The translations under genes and the position numbers were made by a program. Positions 45,201 to 53,354 of a stretch of 64,000 nucleotides of DNA are shown here, one piece after another (the stretch's first letter is position 1; the number at the start of each line of letters is the position of its first letter). Origin of the DNA: Oasisia sp. SBJ-2009 (taxonomy: Eukaryota; Annelida; Polychaeta; Sabellida; Siboglinidae); contig OZ024854.1 of the NCBI GenBank assembly GCA_964017155.1, positions 17,150,055 to 17,214,054 of the forward strand. The letters are read 5' to 3'. The notes beneath the pieces were generated by a model that was given only the letters and a program-made list of their open reading frames with translations, ran no database searches and was not told the DNA's origin.

Positions 45201-45895
45201 ATATCCCCCAAAACATGTTGGACTGGCAAAAACTTGAACACGACCTGCATAACTGCCTGCTGTTATTTTATGTTACTGTGGACATTTTATTGCCCTTATA
45301 TGTGAGGTTAATTACATTTTTAGTTAATCCTAATTCCAAGTGAATTGCCTTAATTCTGCCTGGTGTATGTATATATGTAACATAAATCAAGTAGTATTAA
45401 TTATTAATTACTTAGTTTTCTATAAGGTACGTGACGGCACTTATGTGAAATGATGCAGTCGCAGACGAAGCCTTACTTGTGGAATTCCGTTGGCTATAAA
45501 TAGGCCAACTTATAAGTAGCGTCATATTTATGTGTTTGTTTTCTTTTACTGACAGTATAACACTTACTTCTGCGCACGGAGTCGAGTGCTTCCACGATGT
45601 CTAACCTCCCCAACTGTTTTAGGTGTGCACGAAAAGCTCGGACTGTACTCCCAGGCTTCGTCTGCCAGTGTTGCAGAAAAGCTCTACAACTACTAGTAGA
45701 CGTGGACGGATTGTGCTCGAATTTTTGGACTTGCTCAGCGGTGTAGTTGAGGAGGCCAGCCAATTCTTTCCAGTCTTTGCCGAGTGGGCTTGTCTTGGAG
45801 AGCATGTCCACCAGCCGGGTGTCGTGTAACACAACGGAGATATTTTGGTTCAAGCCATACAGGAATCCTTCGTCGAGTGCTCCCTGCTCGGCCAT
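21031..45895 (-). CDS. Death-RBD-SH2 adaptor protein, complete, 8 exons, 552 residues
   Basis: Exons: 45,568-45,895; 43,584-43,789; 41,290-41,379; 39,864-40,039; 24,717-25,096; 23,476-23,675; 22,272-22,363; 21,031-21,217. They total 1,659 nt, every junction has GT/AG and matching phase, and the last codon is TGA. Domains: residues about 10-106, a Death domain closest to MyD88/IRAK type (DWKELAGLL, KPGSTVRAF, LGRLDIVEAL). Residues about 110-190, a ubiquitin-fold Ras-binding domain like Raf (GKMTLGEAF, YHWESPAHQQK). Residues 209-390, a polar linker with an HGREMD repeat and tyrosine motifs (YASL, YETI, YDEC). Residues about 440-548, an SH2-like domain (DGYYVLT, IGELIEYYKKH). No signal peptide or membrane segment. 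Likely a cytosolic scaffold linking Death-fold complexes to Ras and tyrosine-kinase signalling; that role is inferred from domains. A paralog starts 10.7 kb away on the other strand. Confidence 0.85.
21395..22252. repeat. 37-bp minisatellite in intron 7
   Basis: About 23 copies of ACACATGATGTGATCTACTG plus AGGGAGACCCAAAATAA. A variant ending in ACTAAAAACAAGC alternates with the main form. The array ends about 20 bp from the exon 7 donor at 22,271. Confidence 0.95.
22272..22363 (-). CDS. Adaptor exon 7: SH2 helix A to strand C
   Basis: 92 bp, acceptor CATTTGTAG, donor GTGAC|GTGAGT, phase 2. It encodes IQKLLRPYMKKDGYYVLTKH then ANDNLLISVT. The DGYYVLT segment corresponds to the SH2 FLVR strand but has Thr where the arginine should be. 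The paralogous exon at 61,427-61,518 has identical length and phase. Confidence 0.85.
22503..22620. repeat. (CA)n and (GA)n microsatellites
   Basis: Imperfect CA repeat, then a GA repeat, in intron 6, about 140 bp upstream of the exon 7 acceptor. Confidence 0.9.
23476..23675 (-). CDS. Adaptor exon 6: basic linker and start of the SH2-like domain
   Basis: Acceptor ATCTGTCCCCAG (phase 1) and donor AAACCA|GTGAGT (phase 0). It encodes an Arg/Gln-rich segment (RPAAPRQRERHRVPQERE) and then CEHLPGWHDLGANGAKKKP, the first strand and helix start of the SH2-like domain. The paralogous exon at 60,821-60,897 has LLPGWHPLGDKGAKKNV. The acceptor was chosen because only it satisfies the phase. Confidence 0.8.
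23690..24235. repeat. Degenerate 20/46-bp minisatellite next to the exon 6 acceptor
   Basis: Alternating GTTCACAGACATGACATGA and GTTCACAGTTGAGATACGG modules with drift. The array starts within about 15 bp of the exon 6 acceptor at 23,676 and runs into intron 5. Confidence 0.85.
24717..25096 (-). CDS. Adaptor exon 5: HGREMD repeat and ITAM-like tyrosine motifs
   Basis: Acceptor CTGTGCCAG (phase 2) and donor AGAG|GTACGT (phase 1). It encodes DQQSMDRQNDQHHK, then about ten copies of a six-residue HGREMD/HGRQMD repeat, then EDAYASLQL, ENAYETIST and SIYDECES. YASL and YETI are separated by ten residues in an acidic context, an ITAM-like spacing. SIYDEC is another candidate SH2-binding tyrosine. 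The paralog lacks all of this and has a seven-residue Asp run instead. Confidence 0.8.
24842..25026 (-). repeat. Coding 18-bp minisatellite in exon 5
   Basis: About ten copies of an 18-bp unit (plus-strand CCATCTCCCTGCCATGGT, with G/C and T/C variants). The variants change only Glu to Gln or Gly to Asp. It encodes HGREMD repeats within exon 5 and preserves the frame. Confidence 0.9.
25250..39862 (-). repeat. 14.6-kb intronic array of a 36-bp unit with higher-order copies
   Basis: About 400 copies of a 36-bp unit (plus strand GCCATCTCTCTGACTAGATC then ACTACCTTCATCTGTT). It fills intron 4 of the adaptor gene from the exon 4 donor almost to exon 5. On the minus strand one frame reads EMATDEGSDLVR, but TAG codons (from CTATCTGAC variants) and single-base deletions break it many times. 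Identical variant order recurs at an offset of 4,030 bp (for example 28,624/32,654, 29,280/33,310, 30,135/34,165); a further shorter copy follows at about 36,037 and another at 38,483. Many neighbouring units alternate GACTAG with AACTAG, a 72-bp dimer level. Splice phases of the flanking exons make it non-coding. The long frames on both strands are a consequence of a period divisible by three. Confidence 0.95.
39864..40039 (-). CDS. Adaptor exon 4: Ser/Thr/Gln-rich linker
   Basis: Acceptor TGCTTTCTCCAG and donor GGCAG|GTGAGG, leaving phase 2. It encodes a low-complexity Ser, Thr, Gln and Pro-rich segment starting RRVPSVPAQHSHQPVQ and ending SESSSTSG. In this frame a TGA overlaps the donor, so intron retention would terminate the protein at once. 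The 14.6-kb array starts at the donor. Confidence 0.7.
40095..40625. repeat. 56-bp minisatellite in intron 3
   Basis: About nine copies of CATGAGACATGACAGTGGTT plus GACACATATACTACACATGA and CTATCTAAAGTAAAAC. The array ends about 55 bp upstream of the exon 4 acceptor at 40,040. Confidence 0.93.
40690..41055. mobile_element. Possible short TIR element (MITE-like)
   Basis: A region of about 360 bp whose ends are imperfect inverted repeats: ATATGGGGGCAAATACAT near 40,700 against GCATCTGCCCCATGTCT read inversely at 41,035-41,052. The interior is AAATA-rich with no coding capacity. Target duplications not established. Confidence 0.4.
41290..41379 (-). CDS. Adaptor exon 3: short linker
   Basis: 90 bp, phase 0 at both ends; acceptor TTTTGTTCTAG, donor ACACGT|GTATGG. 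It encodes GQQVTFRKKPSVRSS then a Gly/Pro/Ser-rich stretch. QQVTF may form the last strand of the RBD. No counterpart is seen in the plus-strand paralog. Assigned from splice signals, open frame and phase fit. Confidence 0.6.
41700..43122 (-). mobile_element. 5'-truncated non-LTR retrotransposon in intron 2 of the adaptor gene
   Basis: Contains the reverse transcriptase described at 41,956-43,122 and a 3' tail of about 250 bp ending near a TTCAGTTCAATTCAAT and TTATTATTTTATTTA stretch. The 5' end is truncated at about 43,122. It is inserted in the same orientation as the host gene. Confidence 0.8.
41956..43122 (-). CDS. Reverse transcriptase of a LINE (partial, 5'-truncated ORF2)
   Basis: One open frame of about 388 codons from the truncation point. 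It begins at the RT palm motif with FIDLRKAYDTVDHDIL, then GVPQGSILGPKLFIMYIND, the catalytic ILFADDTN (Asp-Asp present) and TTFLGVVIDCKLNWKSHI, followed by the thumb and a C-terminal region with YCAEVWGNTY. This order is typical of the APE-type Jockey/CR1-like LINEs. The endonuclease and the RT fingers are missing. The uninterrupted frame indicates a young insertion. It is a transposon-derived pseudogene, not a host gene. Confidence 0.9.
   Translation of the reverse strand, partial: FLITTSLEQNKYTVGVFIDLRKAYDTVDHDILCKKLHFYGLRGVAQEWIQSYLENRKQFVSFNSCHSEILNVTCGVPQGSILGPKLFIMYINDICKVSQVFKYILFADDTNLLCCDRDLDKLVRMINGGLEQLQTWFSVNRLSLNISKTNYMIFGNRKITADISVRINKEKIKRVNSTTFLGVVIDCKLNWKSHILSVRSKLSKCCAIMYRASSLINKHGMHILYYSLFMPYIMYCAEVWGNTYATNIHCLVLLQKRVIRLICGAKRLDHTNLLFHNVHILKLPDLVKLKTAIIMFKAYRYILPMNVQKLFKIHDSRYSSRYKCKFKQIYIRTNLKSMCISVTGVKLWNSFDNSLISCKNVHHFKKCYTNRLLNNYVLEFVYCCKSFF
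43584..43789 (-). CDS. Adaptor exon 2: Ras-binding (ubiquitin-like) domain
   Basis: Acceptor TCTTTCCAG and donor CAAAAG|GTATAG. It encodes EFYLVGVLLQAG, DITVPVHGKMTLGEAF, LTKKGLTTDALELVD and YHWESPAHQQK. The (G)MTLxEAF...GL...LxW pattern resembles the Raf-type RBD, where the corresponding residues precede the LDWNT motif. The paralogous exon at 59,166-59,356 is clearly homologous. Alternative: another ubiquitin-fold domain such as RA. Confidence 0.8.
43940..44185 (-). repeat. Dispersed repeat, copy 2 (AAGACGTCGTCCAT family)
   Basis: Reverse complement of the 9,795-10,310 element: GACGACGTCTTGTCTGAAA at the right end and CATGACATTTGTATTGCAT at the left. It lacks the expanded AT core of copy 1. 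Located in intron 1 of the adaptor gene. Confidence 0.75.
44407..45005. mobile_element. Possible MITE with CAAATACAT-type inverted ends
   Basis: TTGGGTCCAAATACATATTTG at the left is matched by the inverse of AATGTATATTTGCACCCAA at the right (about 600 bp apart). The interior has further TATTTGCAAATAC palindromic strings. No coding capacity. Target duplications not resolved. Confidence 0.45.
45568..45895 (-). CDS. Adaptor exon 1: Death domain
   Basis: Starts at the ATG at 45,895 (MAEQGALDEGF) and ends in phase 1 at AGAA|GTAAGT. It encodes one whole Death domain in a single exon: LVDMLSKTSPLGKDWKELA, LLNYTAEQVQKFEHNP, WQTKPGSTVRAF, LGRLDIVEAL. The WQxKPGSTV and LGRLDIxEAL segments are the hallmark of MyD88-type Death domains. 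Confidence 0.9.
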
Positions 45896-46330
45896 AGCGA
45901 CACCTAACTACTCCAAGTGACCGCTCGAACTGTCAACTTCCCTGTCCGTGGCAATGAGCAAAGCGGTCGTCCCGCATGATCGCGTTCGTGAACCCAATAT
46001 TAGGTCCCATTTATCTGTGAAAGCCGCTAGGTGGGGTAACTGTTTTACCCTGTCTAAGGCTCTGACCCTGTAAAATTCCAGTAATGTGTCTGCAGGCCAC
46101 ATTTTAAACTAATGGGTATATGTGGTGATAGTGCGTTTTTTTTTTACAAAGTATGGTTACTATCAGGGGCGTCGATCCGAATTTAAAAGTGGGGGGGGGG
46201 GACCGGGGACCAATTTATATATATATATATATATGTATGTTCAGGGGCGTCGATCCGGTTTTAAAAGTGGGGGGGGGGGGGACGGGGGACCAATTTACAT
46301 ATACGTATATGTATGTATTTTGTATGTACC

Positions 46331-46336
<6 letters not shown>

Positions 46337-46406
<70 letters not shown>
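46337..46406. repeat. (TA)n microsatellite
   Basis: Pure TA tract inside the TIR-family cluster, at the same place in the element as the TA tract at 52,063-52,156 in the second copy. Confidence 0.97.
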
Positions 46407-46408
<2 letters not shown>

Positions 46409-47647
46409 CCTGAAATACATATAACTGTTTTAGTATATATAAAACATAATTCATTGTTGGTCTGGTGATAATTCTAAAATAAACAAAGGCCTTCATGTTA
46501 CGCTATTTAAAATAGTTATGTTGGCTACATTATATTTGAAGAGGGGCCGTGGCTCACCCCAATCACTGAAACTTTGGAGGGTAGACTTTGGACCCATAAC
46601 TTCTTGCCTGAATCACAGAGTGACAACAAGGTGCTACACAGACTTCCCAATCCCATCATTTTGCAAAGAAATTTGTCATCACTCAAATGGGATCAAATTA
46701 CAAAAAGTGCAAGAATCCGCTGGTTCCGCCGTTGGCGATATAAGTATCCACAAGGGTGATCAGGCTGCAATTCAAGGGGTGACAAGGCAAACAAAATGAA
46801 TAGTCTATAATGTGTTTGATGGCTAGTGCCTATTAATATATCAACATAAGGGTGCAAAATGGCAGAGCCCGCCATGATGAATATTTACTGGACTACGATC
46901 AAGTTGCGGCCAACCAAGCAATTTAACTAGTAATTTTCCACTGGGTAGTCGGAAGTTTATATCTGGGTTGAGTAATTTTACTACTAAGCCTATGTAGGGG
47001 GCTCTTAAGAGAGTGGAGTCATCAGTCTCGCTATATATGCCCATACATTGTTTTCTGAACTGAAAAGGTGGGGGGGACATTTTCTATGCTGTCCCCCTCT
47101 GGCTGAAAAGTGGGGGGACATGTCCCCACCAATCGCTGGCCATGTGCATTGAGACTATGCACTGTATTCTAAATGTATGACAAAATGGTTTGCTACAGAA
47201 GCCTGTGAAGACTATCAACTACACTGATGTTATTACATTTGGTGGTTACCGTGATGACTCGTATATTAATTTTACTACTAGACCGATGTAACGTTTTTGA
47301 GAGAGGGGAGTGATCAGTCTCGCTATATGCATGTACATTTGTTTTTATCAACTGAAAAAGTAGGGGGACATTTCCTATGCTGTCCCCCTGAGGCTGAAAA
47401 GTGGGGGACGTGTTCCTCTCGTCCCTCACCGATCGACGCCCATGCTGTGTAGAATTTCCCAGTCCTACATTTTGTCATCACTTAAATGGGAATAAGTTAC
47501 ACAAAGTGCAGGAATCCGCGATTCCTGCACTTTGTGTAGGCATCAAGCAGGCGAGGGGTGAAAGTGAAACAAATTTCATAATTTATAATTTGCTTGATGG
47601 CTAGAACCTACTAATAACATCAACACAAGGATGCAAACTGATAGAAC

Positions 47648-48141
47648 CCGGCAGCGGCTCAGCCGGGTGTCGCGCTTACATTTTCCGATCCTTATAAACT
47701 TTCCGATTGACGTTTCTGCGCATGCGCGATAAATGTAAAATCATTAACGTGCAGCGAAACGACAAAGCATTTTTGGTATAAATGCCACGGGCTGTTCATT
47801 AATTCTCCTGTGATGATTACTGTGAAGAGTTGCTTAAAATGTCGTTCAATAGATTAACATCTTACGTTTGTTTAAATCACCGTCACGGATTATGGCGCAC
47901 TATAGTCACGTGATTTACGCTTGCTATCAAAACATGCCTCAAAACTTGTTTGCCTCGTGTTAATTTGCGACAAATAACTTTGTAGAGAGGTTATGTATAT
48001 CCTAACGAATAACCCGTAGTATTTATACCATATATGTATTGTCCTTTCGCTGCACATTAATAATTTTACATTTATCGCGCTTGCGCAGAAGCGTCAATCG
48101 GAACCTTTATTACGCCGGAAAAATGTAACCTCTACACCGGC
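47648..48141. mobile_element. Palindromic MITE with about 110-bp terminal inverted repeats
   Basis: The left arm (CCGG, then TTACATTTTCCG, TTTCCGATTGACGTTTCTGC, GCGATAAATGTAAAAT, GTGCAGCGAAA) is matched by the inverse of 48,040-48,141 with few differences. Total about 490 bp with no coding capacity. It is nested in the TIR-family cluster. A truncated relative with only the left arm lies at 52,636-52,915. Confidence 0.8.
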
Positions 48142-48789
48142 ATGATGATTATTTACTCAAGTAAGATCAAGTTGCGCGTTGTGGCCAGCCAAGCAATTTA
48201 TCTAGTCGATTGTCTAAAGGGTGGTCGGAACTTCATATTGCGAGTTTATTGTCTAGCTACTAGTCCTATGTAGCGGCTTTTAAGAGAGAGGAGTGGTGAG
48301 TTAGGCTACATGCCCCGCAATTGTTATGAACTGAAAAGTGAGGGGGGACAATTCCTATGCTGTTCCCCCACGCTGAAAAGTGGGGGGACGCGTACCCCCA
48401 TCCCCTACCGATCGACGCCCGTGCAGACATGACGAATATTTACTGGACTAAGATCAAGCTCCGCGCAGCGGCCAACCAAGCAATTGATCTAGTGATTTTC
48501 CACTGGGTAGTCGGAAGTTTATATCTGACATGGTAAATAAATTTTACGACTAGACGTAGGGTTTGTTTTAGGAGAGAGGAGTGATCAGGCTCGCTATATG
48601 CCTGTAAATTTGTTTTTTTATCTGAAAAGTGGGGGGACATTTCCTATGCTGTCCCCCCAGGCTGAAAAGTGGGAGGGGGGACGAGTCCCCCCCCCCCGTC
48701 CCCCACCGATCGACGCCCGTGTGTATGTTTGAAACCCAGATTGCGTTGTTTCTAGCTAACATTCAGTCACACAATACTTAAATTAATGG

Positions 48790-50628
48790 ATTAAAAATTG
48801 TAACGTTTAACTGTCATGGTTTTAAGTTATCTGTTTATGATATTTTACTTCTTTGTGAACAGTTTGATGTCATAATATTGCAAGAGCTATGGCTCTCCAA
48901 TGAAGATATCTCTCTAAAGCTTTCTAATCATAAAACATTTGAAGCATATGCGGTCAGCGCTATGAATGACCAACTCGGTATACAAGTTGGACGCCCAATT
49001 GGTGGTATAGGTGTTTTATGGAGAAAATCGATTTCACATGCTTGTAGGGGAAGTAGGGGCATATCCGCACACTGAGGCATGTCCGCACACCCTATTATTT
49101 GCGCATCGCGTAACATCTGGTTAGTGGAATCATGCTAAGCGGCATCGTCTAACCCCCAAATCAACCACTTGCATATACTTTATGATAGAAGTGAATAAGT
49201 AAAAAGTTATGACATAAAATGTTGTTTTCGTAAACACTGATCTAATTTTACTCATATGCAGAACGTGTATTACTTTAACTGTAAGACGTGCATATACATT
49301 TTCTTTCATAATTCCAAATTGCATTTTAATGTTTTATGATGTGTGAAATAAAGGATACTTTCATAAGTAGCATTTTCGCGCAATTCAGAATTATTCACGT
49401 GTTGGATGCTTGGGGCATGTTCGCACAGGCCTGTGCGGTCATGCCCCACCCGCTGTGCAGACGTATTTCGTGCATCGGTACTTAGATACATATTTAGATA
49501 CCTCAGTTGCTTACCACAAATATTATAGGAAACTTTGATGTGAGATAGTATATGCTGATTATTATATAATTATTTTATATTATCAAACTTATTATATCAT
49601 TCATCGCTTTGTCAATGTGTAACAGGCTAAATCGTGCTGACGTCACATTTTCCATGTTGTGTATCATTAGGTCTGTTAAAGAAATAAAGCTTAATTGATC
49701 ATTGCTCATAGACTAAAATAACCAAGATGACAAATGATGTATAATCTATAATATAGAACTTTGCCCATATACGTTAGTCCATACAAAGCCATGCTCGCAC
49801 AGCCGACAAACTGAGTTTTTAGTTTGACTTTGCGCTTTACGAGACTATGCTGTTTTAGCTAGAAGGCTTCAGACAAGCTGCGTTGCAAACTTTGACTTTC
49901 CCCGTTACAAACTCATGGTGTTGTTTGCTTTGACTCTCAAGGAGGAATAAACGTGGATTATGATTCAAGGCCACTGTATTTTCTAAACTTTACGTATATA
50001 TGAAAACTTGAAACCGTTGATTTGTGTTTTCTGGTGTTTTTGTGTGTGTGTAATGCACGTGTCAGTAGGGTACACATACCAATACATATTATTATTGCAG
50101 TTAATGGTCAGCTCTGTGAGACCAGCTGTTGTTTCGCCATTCCTTTGGCATAACCGCACACAGTGTGCGGATATGCCCCGTACCTTGGGGCATGTCCGCA
50201 CAAAGCTATGCCTCTACATTTGACCAAATATTTAAATATCTGATGGGATATGCGATTTCTTAACTAACTAACAACAAAGTAATATGATTGCTCATTCTGA
50301 ATACTAAATATCACCCTATTAGCACGCACAGTGCATTATCTATAGCTTGTTTCACCTTAAGTATGCGGACATGCCCCTACTTCCCCTACTATTTGTGATT
50401 TACAAGATAACAGATTACTTGTAATTGACATTGATACAAATGATGGCAAATTGTTTATTTTAAATGTATACCTGCCTTACCAGTCATCTGACAACTTTGA
50501 GGAATTGTGTAACTACTTGGGTAAAATTGCATGTATAATTGAAGAAAAGGACACGACCAATGTTGTTATCACTGGTGATTTTAATGCTGCTGTTAACACT
50601 CCTTTTGAATCTGAATTAATTGCTATGT
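48790..50628 (+). pseudogene. LINE AP-endonuclease domain, interrupted
   Basis: The frame runs from about 48,790 to 49,046 (FNCHGF, LQELWLSNEDI, GGIGVLWRKSISHAC). It resumes at 50,389 with TICDLQDNRLLVIDID, NVYLPYQSS and TGDFNA, the family GDFN catalytic motif. Taking out the insertion plus one TA restores the same frame, so the two halves were one exon-less ORF before insertion. Confidence 0.85.
49047..50386. mobile_element. 1,340-bp TIR element with TA target duplication
   Basis: The ends are inverted repeats of about 25 bp: GGGGAAGTAGGGGCATATCC at 49,047 and the inverse of ATGCCCCTACTTCCCC ending at 50,386. They are flanked on both sides by TA (49,045-49,046 and 50,387-50,388). The interior repeats the subterminal motif GGGGCATGTCCGCACA several times, in both orientations. 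No long open frame or transposase motif, so it is non-autonomous. TA duplication suggests Tc1/mariner-like or a similar TA-targeting superfamily, by inference. Confidence 0.85.
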
Positions 50629-50639
50629 GATTTACTTTA

Positions 50640-51564
50640 AAAAATGTTATTCAATACTATAAAAGTAACAATAGTCCGGTGTATTCATGCTTTTTAGACG
50701 CGTCAAAAGCATTTGGCAGGGTCAACCATTGGACGCTTTTTAGAAAATTGCTTAATCGAGGTGTGCCTGTTGTACTTAAATACCTATTATGTTGTACTGG
50801 TACAGAATCCAAACAGTCTGTGTTAAATGGGGTTCTACAACATCAGAGTTTTTTTTAATGTTTCGAACGGTGTTCGACAAGGTGGGATTTTGTCCCCATA
50901 TTTATTTATCGTATACATTGATGATCTGAGCAATATCCTAAATAGTGCTGGTATAGGTTGTCACATACACAACTGCTGCACTAACCATGTGTTCCATGCC
51001 GATGACATATGTGTTACTGCTCCCAGTCCTAGTGGGCTTCAGGGTTTGATGAACATATGTGCAAAGTTTGGCTTTGAAAATTATGTTGAATATAACCCTA
51101 TCAAGTCGTTATGTATGGTCTTCAAACCACGTGGTTTTAACCTGAAATGTCCAGATATGTATATGAACCTAAACATGCTTGCATATGTCAAAGAAGCAAA
51201 ATATTTAGGTGTGATAATATGCAATGACATGAAAGATGACGGAGATATTCTAAGACATCTATGTAATTTTTATGCTAGGTCAAATAGCATTATCAGAAAA
51301 TTTCACCACTGTTCCGTGGGTGTTAAACTACATCTGTTTCATGCATATTGTTGTACAACCTATTGTTGCCAATTATGGGTTAACTTTAATAAGGGCTCAT
51401 ATTTAAAAGCAAAAGTTGCCTACAACAATATGCATAAACGGATTTTGGGATATAGCCGACGGGACAGGGCGAGTGGCATGTTTGCTAGTAATGATATTGA
51501 TACATTTGACGCCCTATTGCGTAAAAGAACATTTATGGATTTAAAAGACGCATTTTTAACATAA
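50640..51564 (+). pseudogene. LINE reverse transcriptase fragment
   Basis: Begins in one frame with FLDASKAFGRVNHWTLF and shifts near 50,855 to the frame with SNGVRQGGILSPYLFIVYID. It has HADD in place of the usual Y/FADD, KEAKYLGVIICNDMKDD, and a C-terminal segment ending at 51,564. Internal stop and frameshift; the RT fingers are deleted. Confidence 0.85.
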
Positions 51565-51701
51565 ATAATGACTTGATTAGGGTTATGTACAATTGCTTTG
51601 AAATAGTAAATGGCCCAATGTGGATTAGCTGGGCCAATTCATTGTACACAGTAAATCTGTAAGATAGTCATCATGTCTCGCATATAACTTTATTATTATT
51701 T

Positions 51702-51715
<14 letters not shown>

Positions 51716-51787
<72 letters not shown>
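51716..51787. repeat. (TA)n microsatellite
   Basis: TTATTATT followed by a pure TA tract, downstream of the LINE RT. Confidence 0.97.
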
Positions 51788-51790
<3 letters not shown>

Positions 51791-52056
51791 GTCAGTAAGT
51801 TGTTTATATAACTTACTTTTCAAAAGGTGTTTATTTATATGAATTAATTGCATATTTATTTTACAATCACATCCTGTATATTGCTCATTATTTTATCTGT
51901 TTTTCTACATTTTACATTTATCTAACTGAAAACCTTATTTATTTTTTATCTATTCATTTTTTTTAACATATTGGCTCTTTAATAGGCTACTTAGATGTTC
52001 TAATGTATGTACCGATTGTATATGGGTTTTTGCCTGAAATAAATGTATTCGTATGC

Positions 52057-52152
<96 letters not shown>

Positions 52153-52154
52153 TA

Positions 52155-53113
52155 TATGACCTGAAATACACATAAGTATTTTTTTAAATATAAAAATATA
52201 TTGACATTGTGGGTCTGGTGCTAATTCTAAACTAAAAAAGCCTTTATGTTATGCTACTTATAATCGTTGTGTTGGCAACATATATTTGAAGAGGGGCCAT
52301 GACCCACCCCAATCACTAAACATATGGGGTAGATTTCGGACTCAACACTGCTTGCCTGATTCATAGAGTGACAAGATGCAGCGCTTACAACGGTGCCTGT
52401 GTAGGACATCCCAATCCCACCTTTTGGCAAAGGAATTTGTCATCACTAAAATGAGATCAAATTACACAAAGTGCATAAATCTGCTGGATCCGCCGTAGGC
52501 GATATAAATATCCACCAGGACGACCATGCAGGCTGCAATCAAAAGGGTGACAGGGCAAACAAAAATTAATAATATATTATGTGCTTGATGGTTAATGCCT
52601 ATTAATATATCAACACAAGGGTGCAAAATGACAGAGCCCGGCAGTGGCTTACATTTTCCCGGTAATTATCAACTTTCCGATTGCGCGACAAATTAAAAAT
52701 CATCAATGTGCAGCGAAATAACAAAGCATTTTTCGTTAGAATGACCCGGGCTGTTCGATAACTCTCCTGTGATGACTACTGTGAAGAATTGTCTCAAATT
52801 TCGTTCAATATATTAATATATTACGTTTGTTTAAATAACTATCACGGATTATGGCAAAACATGCCTCAAAACTGGTTTGCCTCGTGTTAATTTGCGGTAA
52901 ATAACTTTGCTGAACTTCATATCGCGAGTTTATTGTCTAGGTAGTCCTATGTAGCGGCTTTTAAGAGAGAGGCGTGTTGAGTCAGGCTACATGCCTCGCA
53001 ATTTTTCTGAACTAGAAAGTGGGGGGGGGACGACACTTCCCATGCTGTCCCCCCACCCTGAATAGTGGGGGGGGGGACGCATCCCCCGTCCCCCACCGAT
53101 CGACGCCCGTGGT
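52155..53113. mobile_element. Second, left-truncated member of the GGGGCGTCGATC family
   Basis: Homologous to 46,405-48,723 (GACCTGAAATACA, GAAGAGGGGCC, CACCCCAATCACT), including part of the palindromic MITE. It ends ACCGATCGACGCCCGTG at 53,113. It has lost the left terminus and the right arm of the nested MITE. An adjoining TA tract lies at 52,063-52,156. Confidence 0.75.
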
Positions 53114-53159
53114 CACTATTGCCTATGATTCCTAGAGAGAGCAGAAAGATGGAAGATGT

Positions 53160-53350
53160 TCTGGATGTGATTTCTCTACTAAAAATTTACTATGGTTTAC
53201 TACAGTAAATTTACTATGGTTTACTAATATAGTACGTAGTGTTTTCGCGGAATATTTGCTGTGCTTTACCACAGTAAATACCACATGGCTTACCATAGTA
53301 TTTACTGGTTAATTTACTACAGTGAATACCATATTTTACTATGGTTCACT
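53160..53350. repeat. TTTACTATGG/ACCATAGTAAA palindromic tandem motif
   Basis: Repeated TTTACTATGGTTTACTACAG with inverted versions (ACCACAGTAAATACC, ACCATAGTATTTAC). It can form many short hairpins. Origin unknown. Confidence 0.7.
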
Positions 53351-53354
53351 ATGG

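Larger units (their letters stand above)
46165..48723. mobile_element. Compound cluster of a GGGGCGTCGATC TIR family
   Basis: Left ends CAGGGGCGTCGATCC at 46,167 and 46,242. Right ends are the inverse ACCGATCGACGCCC(A/G)TG at 47,429, 48,406 and 48,706, plus a degenerate one near 47,130. Each right end is preceded by a module with CTGAAAAGTGGGGGGACA and TATGCTGTCCCCC. At least three end-modules are therefore nested or tandem. No transposase is visible. A second, truncated member lies at 52,155-53,113. Confidence 0.75.
48780..51565 (+). mobile_element. Degraded non-LTR retrotransposon split by a DNA-element insertion
   Basis: Plus-strand LINE. The endonuclease starts at about 48,790, is interrupted at 49,047-50,386 by a TIR element, resumes to about 50,628, and is then joined through a deletion to the RT. 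Motifs: VTFNCHGF and ILQELWL before the insertion; NVYLPYQSS and VVITGDFNA after it; FLDASKAFGRVNHWTLF, NGVRQGGILSPYLFIVYIDD and VFHADD in the RT. Stops near 50,630 and 50,855 and frame changes inactivate it. Confidence 0.88.
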
